Source: Nocardioides sp. T2.26MG-1
GTDB lineage: Bacteria > Actinomycetota > Actinomycetes > Propionibacteriales > Nocardioidaceae
Length of the DNA stretch: 58,297 bases
Assembly (NCBI RefSeq): GCF_950101795.1
Contig: NZ_CATNLZ010000032.1
Coordinates: 559,010-617,306 of the forward strand
Reading direction: 5' to 3'
Position 1 is the stretch's first letter. Each line of letters begins with the position of its first letter. A model generated the notes under the pieces. That model saw nothing but the letters and a program-made list of their open reading frames with translations, searched no databases and was not told where the DNA came from. Made by a program: the position numbers and the translations under genes. Shown one piece after another: positions 50,438 through 58,297 of the stretch.

Positions 50438-51606
50438 GGGAGCAGTCCTTGCAGGGTGTCGGCCAGGGTGTCGGCCCACTCCTGGCCCACCGGCGTGACG
50501 CCGATCGCGGCACCGAGCGCGACGAGCCCGGACAGCATGACCAGGAGCAGGTGCCGGGGGCGGACCCGCCCGGCGTAGAGCAGGGGTACGGCGGTGGCGT
50601 CGACGAGACGGGGACCGACCTTCAGACGGGTCAGGTAGGTGCTGGCGAGCCCGGCGCGCTGACGGTCGAGGAAGTCCTCGAGGGTCGCGTGCATCCCGAC
50701 CCCGACGATGATGGACGCCTCGGCGGCCTCGGCGAGGATCAGCGCCGCGTCCTCGGGCGTGGCAGCGGACTCGAAGCGCAGCGGGCGCACCCCGAGCCGC
50801 TCGAGCTGCTCGGCGGCCCCGCGCCCGTCTCCGCGGTCGGTGCGGACCACCACGTCGCGAGCGGCCTTGAGGGCCTTCGCGCCCGGGGTGTCCGCGTCGC
50901 CGGCGTGAGCGTCCACGACGATCACGTCGGGTCGCAGGCCGGCCTCGCGCAGGGAGTCCGCCGCACGGCCCACGGCGATCAGCACCGGGTGCTGCTCGCG
51001 CACGAACGTCCGCACCAGTCGCAGCTCGCGCTCGTGGTCGTGACCGTGGACCACCACGACGACGGACCGCCCGGCGACCCGGGTGGCGAGCCGGGGTACG
51101 CCGAGCCCGTGCAGCAGCAGGTCCTGCTCACGGCGCAGGAACTCGGTGGTGTTGTGGGTGAAGGTCTCCAGCTGGGTCCCCAGCCCGCCGCGGGCGGCGT
51201 CCAGCTCCGCGGCGACGACCTCGGCGTCCACGACCCGCCCCGTCGCCACCGGACGGTCCTCGACGAGGACGGTGCCGTCGTGGACCCGGACCGGGACCCC
51301 GTCACCGATCGAGGCCAGGCCCTCGGCGCCGATGCCGTCGACGACCGGGATGCCGGCGGTCACCAGGACCGACGGCCCCAGGTTGGGGAACCGCCCCGAG
51401 ATCATCGGCGCGGCGTTGACGACCGCACGGACCCCGGCATCGACCAGGGCCTGGGCGCTCGCTCGGTCCAGGTCGACGTGGTCGATCACCGCGACGTCGC
51501 CGGGGCGCAGGCGGCGCAGCAGCGATCCGGTCCGGCGGTCGACTCTGGCGGTGCCCACGACGCCCGGATGGTCGTGGGCGGGACGTTGACGTACAGGCAT
51601 CCTCAT
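50434..51606 (-). CDS. steA: SteA-like cytokinetic ring-associated protein
   Basis: About 390 residues. The conserved N-terminal GVVGTARVDRRT region (about 15-26) and the cytoplasmic domain of the SteA family precede a C-terminal transmembrane helix (about 360-378, HLLLVMLSGLVALGAAIG). SteA is thought to recruit SteB to the septum. The start is ambiguous between ATG codons at 51618, 51606 and 51600, none with a strong ribosome site; 51606 is given as a compromise. It overlaps steB by 4 bases and is followed by it in the same operon. Confidence 0.87.
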   Translation of the reverse strand: MRMPVRQRPAHDHPGVVGTARVDRRTGSLLRRLRPGDVAVIDHVDLDRASAQALVDAGVRAVVNAAPMISGRFPNLGPSVLVTAGIPVVDGIGAEGLASIGDGVPVRVHDGTVLVEDRPVATGRVVDAEVVAAELDAARGGLGTQLETFTHNTTEFLRREQDLLLHGLGVPRLATRVAGRSVVVVVHGHDHERELRLVRTFVREQHPVLIAVGRAADSLREAGLRPDVIVVDAHAGDADTPGAKALKAARDVVVRTDRGDGRGAAEQLERLGVRPLRFESAATPEDAALILAEAAEASIIVGVGMHATLEDFLDRQRAGLASTYLTRLKVGPRLVDATAVPLLYAGRVRPRHLLLVMLSGLVALGAAIGVTPVGQEWADTLADTLQGLLP

Positions 51607-51675
51607 GACCGCGTCCATGCTGCCAGCCGAGGTCCGGCGGACGGCGCACCGCGGGTCGCCGGGCGCGTCGGGTCG

Positions 51676-53427
51676 TCAGCGGGCGGCCCTGGCCTCCTGG
51701 GCGACGTCGAGGAGCTCGCGGGCGTGGGCCAGCGCCGACTCGGAGTCGGCGAGCCCGGCGAGCATCCGGGACAGCTCGCGCTCGCGCTGCTCCTCGTCGA
51801 GGACGGTGAGCCCGGAGCTGGTGACGGTCCCGTCGGAGGACTTCTCGACCACGACGTGGCGGTCGGCGTACGCCGCGACCTGGGGCAGGTGGGTGACCAC
51901 GAGCACCTGGGCCGTCCGCGCGAGCTCGGCCAGGCGGCGGCCGACCTCGACGGCGGCCGCGCCACCGACGCCCGCGTCGACCTCGTCGAACACGAACGTC
52001 GGGACGGGGCTGGTGCCGGCGAGTGCCACCTCGAGGGCCAGCATCACCCGTGAGAGCTCACCCCCGGATGCGCCCTTGCCGAGCGGCCGCGGCTCGGAGC
52101 CGGTGTTGGCGGCCAGCAGCAGCTCCACCTCGTCGGCACCGGACGCCGTGAAGCGCAGCCAGCGACCGTCGACGAGCAGCGGACCGTGGGTGCCGGGGGC
52201 CGGCTCGTCCACCTCGTGCTGGCGCACCTCCACGGTGAGCCGGGCGTGCGGCATCGCCAGCAGCGTGAGCTCGGCGGTGACCTCGTCGGCGAGCCGGGTC
52301 GCGGCCTCCGTCCGGGCCGCGGAGAGCGCGGCGGCGGCGGTGGCCAGGTCACGGCGCAGCTCGCCTTGCCGAGCGCGCAGCTCCTCGATCCGCTCGTCGG
52401 TGTGATCGAGGTCCAGCAGCCTGGTCGCGGAGCGCTCGGACCAGGCGAGGACGTCGTCGATGGTGTCGCCGTACTTGCGGGTCAGCGCGGTGAGCGCCGC
52501 GCGCCGCTCGGAGACCGCGGCGAGCCGGGCCGGGTCGGTGTCGATGCGCGCGGCGTAGGACGCCACGTCGGCGGCCAGGTCGGACAGCAGGTAGGTGAGC
52601 TCCGCGAGCCGGTCGGCCAGCTCGCCCGCCTCGGGATCGTGCTCGCGGACGCCGTCGAGGAGGGTGCGGGCCGCCGAGGTGGTCGCGAGCGCATCGGGGT
52701 CGCCCTGCTCGCTGGACAGTGCCTCCCGGGCCTGCTCGGCGGCGGTGCGGAGCGTGTCGGAGTAGCCGAGCCGCGACTCCTCGGCAGCCAGGGACGCATC
52801 CTCGCCCGGCTCGGGGGCGACCGCCTCGATCTCGCCGAGCCCGAAGCGGAGCAGGTCGGCCTCCTGGGCCCGCTCGCGGGCGCTCGCCACCACCTCGTCG
52901 AGCTCGCGCTCCGTGGCCTCGAGCCGGCGGTAGAGGTCGGCGTAGGTCGCGAGCAGCTCGGCGATCGTCTCGCCGCCGAACCGGTCGAGTGCCTCGCGCT
53001 GGGCGCGGGCCCGGAGCAGCCGGTGCTGGTCGGACTGGCCGTGGACGGCCACGAGGGGCTCCGCCAGGTCGGCGAGCACCGACACCGGCACCGAGGCGCC
53101 ACCCACGAACGCACGCGAGCGCCCCTCGGCCGACACGTTGCGCGCCAGCACCACCCGATCGTCCTCGACCTCTCCTCCGGCGCCGTCGACCGCGGCTGCG
53201 AAGCCCGCCAGGCCACCGACCCGCACGACGCCCTCGACCCGTGCCGTCTTGGCGCCGGTACGCACCGCCCCGCTGTCCGCTCGGCCACCCAGGAGCAGAC
53301 CCAGGGCGGTCACGATCATGGTCTTGCCGGCCCCGGTCTCGCCGGTGATGACGGTCAGGCCCGGTCCGAGCTCGAGCGTCGAGGACTCGATGACGCCGAG
53401 GGAGCCGATCCGGATCTCCTCAAGCAT
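51676..53427 (-). CDS. recN: DNA repair protein RecN
   Basis: 583-residue SMC-like repair ATPase. Walker A is GETGAGKT (about 29-36), the coiled-coil arms span about 155-365, and the ABC signature GASGGELSR (about 440-448) precedes Walker B FVFDEVDAGVGG (about 472-483). RecN acts at double-strand breaks with RecA. The ATG at 53427 overlaps the nadK end by 8 bases. No LexA-type box was seen directly upstream, so it depends on the upstream promoter. Confidence 0.96.
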   Translation of the reverse strand: MLEEIRIGSLGVIESSTLELGPGLTVITGETGAGKTMIVTALGLLLGGRADSGAVRTGAKTARVEGVVRVGGLAGFAAAVDGAGGEVEDDRVVLARNVSAEGRSRAFVGGASVPVSVLADLAEPLVAVHGQSDQHRLLRARAQREALDRFGGETIAELLATYADLYRRLEATERELDEVVASARERAQEADLLRFGLGEIEAVAPEPGEDASLAAEESRLGYSDTLRTAAEQAREALSSEQGDPDALATTSAARTLLDGVREHDPEAGELADRLAELTYLLSDLAADVASYAARIDTDPARLAAVSERRAALTALTRKYGDTIDDVLAWSERSATRLLDLDHTDERIEELRARQGELRRDLATAAAALSAARTEAATRLADEVTAELTLLAMPHARLTVEVRQHEVDEPAPGTHGPLLVDGRWLRFTASGADEVELLLAANTGSEPRPLGKGASGGELSRVMLALEVALAGTSPVPTFVFDEVDAGVGGAAAVEVGRRLAELARTAQVLVVTHLPQVAAYADRHVVVEKSSDGTVTSSGLTVLDEEQRERELSRMLAGLADSESALAHARELLDVAQEARAAR

Positions 53428-54394
53428 GCGGCCCCATCCCCGACTCGGGGCCGGTCTCCTCGGCGATCCGGCGACGACGCTCGGCGGAGCCGCGCCAGCC
53501 GGTGACCGGGAGGCCGAACTTCGCGACCAGGCGGTCGGTGAACGGCGCCTGGTGGAGCCGGACCAGCCGGACCGGCTGCGCCCCCCTCCGGACCTCGATC
53601 CGCGCCCCGGGCGGCAGGTCGACCGTCCGGCGGCCGTCGCACCACAGCACGCCGGCGCCGTCGGTGCGGGCCAGGACCTCGACCGCGAGCACGGACGTCG
53701 GGGCGACGACGAGCGGCCGAGCGAACAGCGCGTGGGCGCTGATCGGGACCATGAGCAGCGCCTCGACACCGGGCCACACGATCGGCCCACCGGCGCTGAA
53801 GTTGTAGGCGGTGGATCCGGTCGGGGTGGCACAGACGACCCCGTCGCAGCCCCAGCGCGACAGCGGGCGACCGTCGATCTCGACGACCACCTCGAGCATC
53901 CGCTCTCGAGCGGCCTTCTCGACGCTTGCCTCGTTGAGCGCCCAGGTGCGGGCGATGACCTCGCCGTCGACGAGCACGGTCACGTCGAGGGTGAGCCGGT
54001 CCTCGGTGGTGTAGCGGCGCCGTGCGACGGCGTCGATCGTCGACTCGAGGTCGTCGTACTCCGCCTCGGCCAGGAAGCCGACGTGGCCGAGGTTGATGCC
54101 CAGCACGGGCGCTCCGGAGTCGTGGGTGATCTCCGCGGCGCGCAGGATCGTGCCGTCACCGCCCACGACCACCGCGAGCTCGCAGCCGGCGCTCGCGTCC
54201 CCCTCGGTGACGACCTCGATCAGCTCCGCGTCGGTGTCGAGACCGAGCTCGACGGCGTCGTTGGCGAGCACGCGGACCACCAGGCCGTGGGCGGTGAGCG
54301 CCTTGGCGAAGGCCCGCGCCACGTCACGGGCGTCGTCGCGCCCGGTGTGGGCGAGCAGCAGCACGCGGCGCGGCTGCGAGCTGTCGGCGGTCAT
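53420..54394 (-). CDS. nadK: NAD kinase
   Basis: 324 residues, ATP or polyphosphate-dependent phosphorylation of NAD to NADP. The GGDGT motif (about 77-81), GINLGHVGFL (about 98-107), NEAS (about 152-155) and TPTGSTAYNFSAGGP (about 187-201) are all present. ATG 54394 is used; GTG 54397 lies immediately before, and both overlap the tlyA stop (GTGATG). The C-terminal tail after FGLPVTGWRG is rich in Arg and Glu. Confidence 0.97.
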   Translation of the reverse strand: MTADSSQPRRVLLLAHTGRDDARDVARAFAKALTAHGLVVRVLANDAVELGLDTDAELIEVVTEGDASAGCELAVVVGGDGTILRAAEITHDSGAPVLGINLGHVGFLAEAEYDDLESTIDAVARRRYTTEDRLTLDVTVLVDGEVIARTWALNEASVEKAARERMLEVVVEIDGRPLSRWGCDGVVCATPTGSTAYNFSAGGPIVWPGVEALLMVPISAHALFARPLVVAPTSVLAVEVLARTDGAGVLWCDGRRTVDLPPGARIEVRRGAQPVRLVRLHQAPFTDRLVAKFGLPVTGWRGSAERRRRIAEETGPESGMGPHA

Positions 54395-55233
54395 CACGGG
54401 TCCACCCTCTCACCCGGCGCCCCCGACGGCGCGGCGGCGCGGACCACCGTGTGGATGGCCTCGTCGTCGAGCACGGCGGGACCGCGGCGCAGCCACAGGA
54501 AGAACTCGACGTTCCCCGACGGACCGGGCAATGGGCTGATCGCCACCATCCGGGCACCCCAGCCGCGAGACGCCGCGGCCGCGGCCACACCGGCCACGGC
54601 CTCGGCGCGCAGCGCCGGGTCGCGCACGACACCGCCCTTGCCCACCCGCTCCCGGCCGACCTCGAACTGCGGCTTGACCATCAGCGCCAGGTCGCCGTCC
54701 GGCTCGGTGACCCCGGTCAATGCGTCGAGCACCAGCCCGAGGGAGATGAAGGAGAGGTCGCCGACGACCAGGTCGACGCCTCCGCCGATCGTCTCGGGCA
54801 CCAGGTCGCGCACGTTGACCCGGTCGTGGACCGTGACCCGCTCGTCCTGCTGCAGGCGCCACGCCAGTTGGCCGTACCCGACGTCGACGGCGACGACCTC
54901 GCGCGCCCCGTGGCGCAGCAGCACGTCCGTGAACCCGCCCGTGGACGCTCCGGCGTCCAGGCACCGGCGGCCCTCGACGACGAGCCCGGCCGGCTCGAAG
55001 ACGGCCAGCGCACCGGCGAGCTTGTGACCGCCACGCGACACGTAGTCGGGCCGGTCCGGGTCGGTGGCCACCACGATGGCCACATCGGTGGTGACGCCGG
55101 TCGCGGCCTTGGTGGCCACGGACCCGGCCACCTTGACCCGGCGCAGCTCGATCAGCTCGCTGGCGTGCTCGCGGGAACGGGCCAGCCCACGGCGGACCAG
55201 CTCGGCGTCGAGGCGGAGTCGGCGGGGCGGCAC
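54394..55233 (-). CDS. tlyA: TlyA-family rRNA 2'-O-methyltransferase
   Basis: 279 residues. S4-like RNA-binding start (RLRLDAELVRRGLARSRE, about 4-21), then an FtsJ/RrmJ-like methyltransferase domain with DAGASTGGFTDVLL (about 92-105), K-D-K-type catalytic residues including the Lys of VSRGGHKL and KPQFE. In mycobacteria TlyA 2'-O-methylates cytidines in 16S and 23S rRNA, and its loss causes capreomycin resistance. GTG start at 55233, overlapping no upstream gene (2 bases to the small gene). Confidence 0.95.
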   Translation of the reverse strand: MPPRRLRLDAELVRRGLARSREHASELIELRRVKVAGSVATKAATGVTTDVAIVVATDPDRPDYVSRGGHKLAGALAVFEPAGLVVEGRRCLDAGASTGGFTDVLLRHGAREVVAVDVGYGQLAWRLQQDERVTVHDRVNVRDLVPETIGGGVDLVVGDLSFISLGLVLDALTGVTEPDGDLALMVKPQFEVGRERVGKGGVVRDPALRAEAVAGVAAAAASRGWGARMVAISPLPGPSGNVEFFLWLRRGPAVLDDEAIHTVVRAAAPSGAPGERVDP

Positions 55234-55235
55234 GG

Positions 55236-55457
55236 TCAGGCAGGCCCGGCCGGGTCGGCCGGTCGGTCGAGCGCGCGTCGGAGCTGGTCGTGGGCGGCCT
55301 CGAACACGCCCACGTGCTCCTCGATCGGACGGTCCTCGAGCTCCTCGACCGCGGCGATCACCTCGTCGACGTCCGCCATCCCGGTGCGCACGCGCTCGGG
55401 CTCCGGCGGCACCTGCTCCGGCTCGTCGGGTCCGGGGAAGTCCGGGTCCTCGCTCAT
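55236..55457 (-). CDS. Small acidic conserved hypothetical protein (Rv1693-like)
   Basis: 73 residues, strongly acidic first half (Pro, Asp, Glu), then a helix HVGVFEAAHDQLRRALD near the C-terminus. It sits between tlyA and the HAD hydrolase, the place where M. tuberculosis has the small gene Rv1693. The ATG at 55457 is the natural start. Function unknown; the helix HVxxFExAHxxLRxAL is the only conserved-looking part. Confidence 0.75.
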   Translation of the reverse strand: MSEDPDFPGPDEPEQVPPEPERVRTGMADVDEVIAAVEELEDRPIEEHVGVFEAAHDQLRRALDRPADPAGPA

Positions 55458-55467
55458 GTCCCCGAGG

Positions 55468-56502
55468 CTACCGCGCAGGTGCCTCGACGCCCGACAGGCC
55501 GACCGGTTCCCCGGACCGGTCGAGGTGGTCCCACGCGGCGACCGCCACGACCCGCCACCAGTCGGCGCGCTCGCCGGTGCCGGTGACCCGCAGGGCTCCG
55601 CCGGAGACGACCGCGTGCCACCCGCCGTGGACGAACCCGCCGCCCTCGGCGGTCGCGGGCGCCGCCTGCGCCTCCAGGAGTCCGGCGAGGTCAGGAGCGA
55701 GGTACGTCGGGCGCAGCCCGGCCGACGCCGCCACGAGCTCGGCCAGCCCGGTGACACCGGTGAGCACCAGGAGCGAGTCGATGTCCGCCCGCCGGGCGCC
55801 CTCGATGTCCGTGTCGAGACGGTCGCCGACCATGAGCGGCCGCCGCCCGCCGACGCGCCGCACCGTCTCGTCGAGCAGGGGACGCGCGGGCTTCCCGGCC
55901 ACGGTGGGCTCCACGCCGGTGAAGCGCCGGAGCATGTCGACCTGCACGCCGTGGCCGGGTGCGACTCCGAACGACGCCGGGAAGGTCAGGTCGGTGTTGC
56001 TCGCCACCCACGGAAGCCCGTCGCGGATCCGCACCGCCGCCCGCATCAGCTCGCTCCAGCGGACGTCGGGTCCGTAGCCCGTGATCACGGCCACGCCCTC
56101 GTCCTCGACGCCGACCGGGACGAGCCCCGCGGCGTGGGCCGCATCCCGCACCCCGTCCGCTCCGACGCACACCACGCGGGCGCCGCCACCGAACCGGTCC
56201 ACGACGAGCCGGGCTGCGGCCTGGGCCGAGGTGACGACGTCGTCCTCGCCGGCCTCCACCCCGAGCTCGCGGAGGTGCTCGGCGACCACCCGGGGGGTGC
56301 GGGACGCGTTGTTGGTGACGAACGCCAACCGCATCCCGGCCGCACGCGCGGAGGCCAGGTGCGCGGGCGCACCCGGCACGGCGTCACCGCCGACGTACAC
56401 GACCCCGTCCAGATCGAGCATGGCCAGGTCGTAGGCCCGGCACAGGACCTCGTCCGACGAGCCGAGCACGCGTACCTCCTCGGGGACCGGTGGTGGTGGC
56501 AC
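55468..56502 (-). CDS. HAD-superfamily (class IIA) sugar or nucleotide phosphatase
   Basis: 344 residues. HAD motif I is DLDGVVYVGG (about 30-39, nucleophile Asp30), motif II TNNASRTPR (about 63-71), motif III Lys in GKPARPLL (about 202-209) and motif IV GDRLDTDIEGA (about 226-236). This is the NagD/glycerol-3-phosphate phosphatase branch; Rv1692 in M. tuberculosis is a glycerol 3-phosphate phosphatase. An extra C-terminal domain (about 270-344) is present. GTG start at 56502. Confidence 0.9.
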   Translation of the reverse strand: MPPPPVPEEVRVLGSSDEVLCRAYDLAMLDLDGVVYVGGDAVPGAPAHLASARAAGMRLAFVTNNASRTPRVVAEHLRELGVEAGEDDVVTSAQAAARLVVDRFGGGARVVCVGADGVRDAAHAAGLVPVGVEDEGVAVITGYGPDVRWSELMRAAVRIRDGLPWVASNTDLTFPASFGVAPGHGVQVDMLRRFTGVEPTVAGKPARPLLDETVRRVGGRRPLMVGDRLDTDIEGARRADIDSLLVLTGVTGLAELVAASAGLRPTYLAPDLAGLLEAQAAPATAEGGGFVHGGWHAVVSGGALRVTGTGERADWWRVVAVAAWDHLDRSGEPVGLSGVEAPAR

Positions 56503-56516
56503 CCTACGATGCTTCG

Positions 56517-57641
56517 ATGGACATCGGCGCGGTGGTCACCCCACCTCACAGCGCCGGGCCCCTGAGGCTGTTGCCGTTCCGCGGGCTGACGCTCGCCCCG
56601 CGCCGGATCGGCGACGCCTCCTCGATCCGGGCCTTCACCCGACCGTACCGCTCCGTGGCCGAGCGGCTCGAGCGCTGGGAGCGTCGCGGGCAGGTCAGCC
56701 ACGACCCCATGTCCGCGGTCTACCTGCACGAGTACACCGCGGGCGGCATCACCGTCCGCGGCCTCGTCGGTGCACTGGATCTCTCCCGCCGCTCCACCAC
56801 GAGGGCCGACGTCGCGGTGTTCCCCCACGAGGGCGTCCATCCCGCGCAGGTCGAGGAGCTCGCCGCCCGGATGGCCGAGATGCAGGTCAACCCGGCACCG
56901 ATCCTGCTCGTCCACCGGGGTTCGGCCGAGACCCGGCAGCTGGTCGCCCAGGTGCAGGAGCGACCGACCCATCTCGAGTTCGAGGACCGGGCCCACCAAC
57001 AGCACCGGATCTGGGCTGTGCGGGACCTCGAGGAGCTCCGCCGGATCGACGCCGCTCTGAGCACGACCCGCGCGCTGATCGCCGACGGACACCATCGCTA
57101 CGCGGCCTACCTGCGGATGCAGCAGCTGCGACCGGAGCCGGCCGCAGGAGCCGGGCTGGCGATGCTGGTCGACCAGGACGACACCCCCCTGTTCCTCGGG
57201 GCCATCCATCGGCTGTTCGCCGGCACCACTCTCGCCGGGCTGAAGGACGCCGCGAGCAGGGTCGGGACGCGTCTCGAGCCCACCGACCGACGCCGCGGAG
57301 TCGCCGCGCTGGGCCCGGACACCCTCGTCGCGACCGACGGGTCGGCCTGGGCCACGCTCCGCCCCCGGCTCGGGACCGACCGGGCGGTGGTCGAGTGGGT
57401 CCACCAGGACCTCGTGCCCGCGCTGACGCGGACGCCGACGAGCACGACCTACCTGCACGCGGTCGACGCGGCGCTGGACGCCGTGAGCCGCCGTCGCGGG
57501 GTCGCACTGCTCATGCCCGCGCCGGAGTTCGGCCAGGTGCTGCGGATCGCCGCAGAGGAGCGACTGCTGCCCGAGAAGGCCACGTCGTTCCAGCCCAAGC
57601 CCAGTGTCGGGGTGCTCATCCGCTCCCTGCGCGACCGATGA
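56517..57641 (+). CDS. DUF1015-family protein
   Basis: 374 residues. The family signatures are the N-terminal LRLLPFRGLTLAPRRIGD, IADGHHRYAAYLRM (about 186-199) and EEKATSFQPKPSVGVL-like end (about 354-368). DUF1015 proteins are widespread and uncharacterised, sometimes linked to amino-acid or serine metabolism. The ATG at 56517 is chosen over a GTG nine codons earlier. It diverges from the HAD gene, 14 bases apart, and its end overlaps the SSB-like gene on the other strand by 26 bases. Confidence 0.85.
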   Translation: MDIGAVVTPPHSAGPLRLLPFRGLTLAPRRIGDASSIRAFTRPYRSVAERLERWERRGQVSHDPMSAVYLHEYTAGGITVRGLVGALDLSRRSTTRADVAVFPHEGVHPAQVEELAARMAEMQVNPAPILLVHRGSAETRQLVAQVQERPTHLEFEDRAHQQHRIWAVRDLEELRRIDAALSTTRALIADGHHRYAAYLRMQQLRPEPAAGAGLAMLVDQDDTPLFLGAIHRLFAGTTLAGLKDAASRVGTRLEPTDRRRGVAALGPDTLVATDGSAWATLRPRLGTDRAVVEWVHQDLVPALTRTPTSTTYLHAVDAALDAVSRRRGVALLMPAPEFGQVLRIAAEERLLPEKATSFQPKPSVGVLIRSLRDR

Positions 57642-57987
57642 CGCGTCCCGAGCTCATCTCGACCTCGACCCGAGACGCGGCACCGCCCGCCGCCCGGAAG
57701 AACCGCCGGCGCAGCGAGCCGGACACCTCCACCACGTCGTCGGCTGCCCAGGTGCTCACCGAACGCCGGGCACGCGGGGACCAGGCGGCGCACTCGAGTG
57801 CGTCCACGCTCTGTCGCGACCGGCTCTGCACCGCTCGCGGGACCACCACCCGGAACGTCCATACCGAGTCGCCGCTCGGGAGCACCCGTTCTTCGGGTTG
57901 CTGAGAGACCCGCCCGACCAGCCGTACCTCGTTGGCGATGGCGCGGTCGGTGTCTCGCGTCGTGCGTGCCGTCTTGTGTGCCGTCAT
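57616..57987 (-). CDS. Short single-stranded DNA-binding protein-like OB-fold protein
   Basis: 123 residues. OB-fold of SSB type begins NEVRLVGRVSQQPEERVLPSG (about 19-39), followed by VWTFRVVVPR and DVVEVSGSLRRRFFRAA. It lacks the acidic C-terminal tip (DDDIPF type) that recruits partners in housekeeping SSB, so it resembles the shorter SsbB-type paralogues. ATG 57987 is preferred over ATG 57993 because GGAGG is spaced 8 bases from it. It lies just after the rRNA operon terminator on the same strand, and its 3' end overlaps the DUF1015 gene. Confidence 0.75.
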   Translation of the reverse strand: MTAHKTARTTRDTDRAIANEVRLVGRVSQQPEERVLPSGDSVWTFRVVVPRAVQSRSRQSVDALECAAWSPRARRSVSTWAADDVVEVSGSLRRRFFRAAGGAASRVEVEMSSGRVIGRAGSG

Positions 57988-58131
57988 CGACATCACCTCC
58001 AGCCCACACCCTCGCGCCGCGGACCGACAGCGACGGCGACGGGCCGGCAAACCTGGGGAGGACTCGGTCGGCGGCATCACGGTGGACGACAAGTGGCGTA
58101 GATCGACCGTCTCACCGACCTAGGAAATGCG

Positions 58132-58163
58132 AACAGGGCCACCCCGAAGGGGGTGGCCCTGTT
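58132..58163 (-). terminator. rRNA operon terminator
   Basis: A perfect 14-base stem (58132-58145 with 58150-58163) and a GAAG loop, starting 11 bases past the 5S 3' end on the minus strand. In that direction it is followed by CGCATTTCC. Confidence 0.85.
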
Positions 58164-58173
58164 CGAAAGAATG

Positions 58174-58290
58174 TCCGGCGGCGTCCTACTCTCCCACAGC
58201 CTCTCGGTTGCAGTACCATCGGCGCTGAAAGGCTTAACTTCCGGGTTCGGGATGGGACCGGGTGTTTCCCTTTCGCTATGGCCGCCGTAA
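58174..58290 (-). rRNA. rrf: 5S ribosomal RNA
   Basis: About 117 bases whose minus strand begins GTTACGGCGGCCATAGCG and ends CGCCGCCGGAC, the ends pairing as helix I of 5S rRNA. The conserved interior CCCGAACCCGGAAGTTAAG is also present. It is the last gene of an rrn operon; 23S and 16S would lie beyond the window end. Confidence 0.97.
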
Positions 58291-58297
58291 CTCTTGC

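Overview
The window is about 58 kb of very GC-rich DNA with near-uniform GC at third codon positions, many GTG starts, extensive 1-8 base gene overlaps and actinobacterial gene content: a mycothiol-dependent isomerase family protein, SigE-family and ECF41 sigma factors, 3-ketosteroid 9-alpha-hydroxylase, and SteA/SteB. The gene order tlyA-nadK-recN-steA-steB-pyrG-nudix ... xerD ... parA-scpA-scpB-rluB-cmk-der is the order known from Mycobacterium and relatives. Together with the dispersed palindromic repeats, the best guess is a chromosome of a Nocardioides-like member of the Nocardioidaceae. The genus is inference; the phylum is well supported.

Layout. 27-3559: a Rieske lipoprotein and uvrA, with a near-perfect LexA box before uvrA. 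3703-5090: a two-gene operon (maleylpyruvate-isomerase family plus metallo-beta-lactamase fold). 5091-6094: a repeat-rich gap and two unknown small membrane proteins. 6287-13095: a steroid catabolism locus, kshB-small protein-kshA on the minus strand and chsE4-chsE5-fadD17 on the plus strand, diverging around a KstR-type operator; a palindromic repeat array has invaded the chsE5/fadD17 junction. 13143-14212: a membrane protein and SigE-family sigma factor pair. 14360-20545: cobalamin lower-ligand genes (cobT, cobS, cobU, cobQ) interrupted by an ECF41 sigma factor/carboxymuconolactone decarboxylase module that carries its own ECF41-like promoter. 20693-23615: a small membrane protein, then a flotillin/NfeD-like/unknown trio. 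23724-25961: threonine-to-glycine operon tdh-kbl. 26065-27825: an ArsR-rhodanese regulator, a PIG-L deacetylase and a DsrE-like protein in one operon. 27874-29694: a decayed methyltransferase, an amidohydrolase and tRNA-Pro(GGG).

29836-57641 is a long, mostly minus-strand housekeeping block. It holds a secreted protein, der-plsC-cmk-tyrA-aroH, a VOC/AraC pair, a STAS protein, rluB-scpB-scpA-RHH-parA (chromosome segregation), accessory genes (GNAT, GH26 glycosidase, Ski2-like helicase), xerD-ald-nudix-pyrG, steB-steA, recN-nadK-tlyA-small protein-HAD phosphatase and a plus-strand DUF1015 protein. The window closes with a short SSB-like gene and the terminator and 5S gene of an rRNA operon on the minus strand, cut by the window end.

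No IS element, prophage or CRISPR array is visible. The most interesting items are the repeat families that intrude on coding and initiation regions (11340-11529; 45399-45418; 46062-46086), the uncharacterised small protein co-translated between kshA and kshB, the ArsR-rhodanese/PIG-L/DsrE cassette, the ECF41 module with its promoter, and the methyltransferase pseudogene beside tRNA-Pro.
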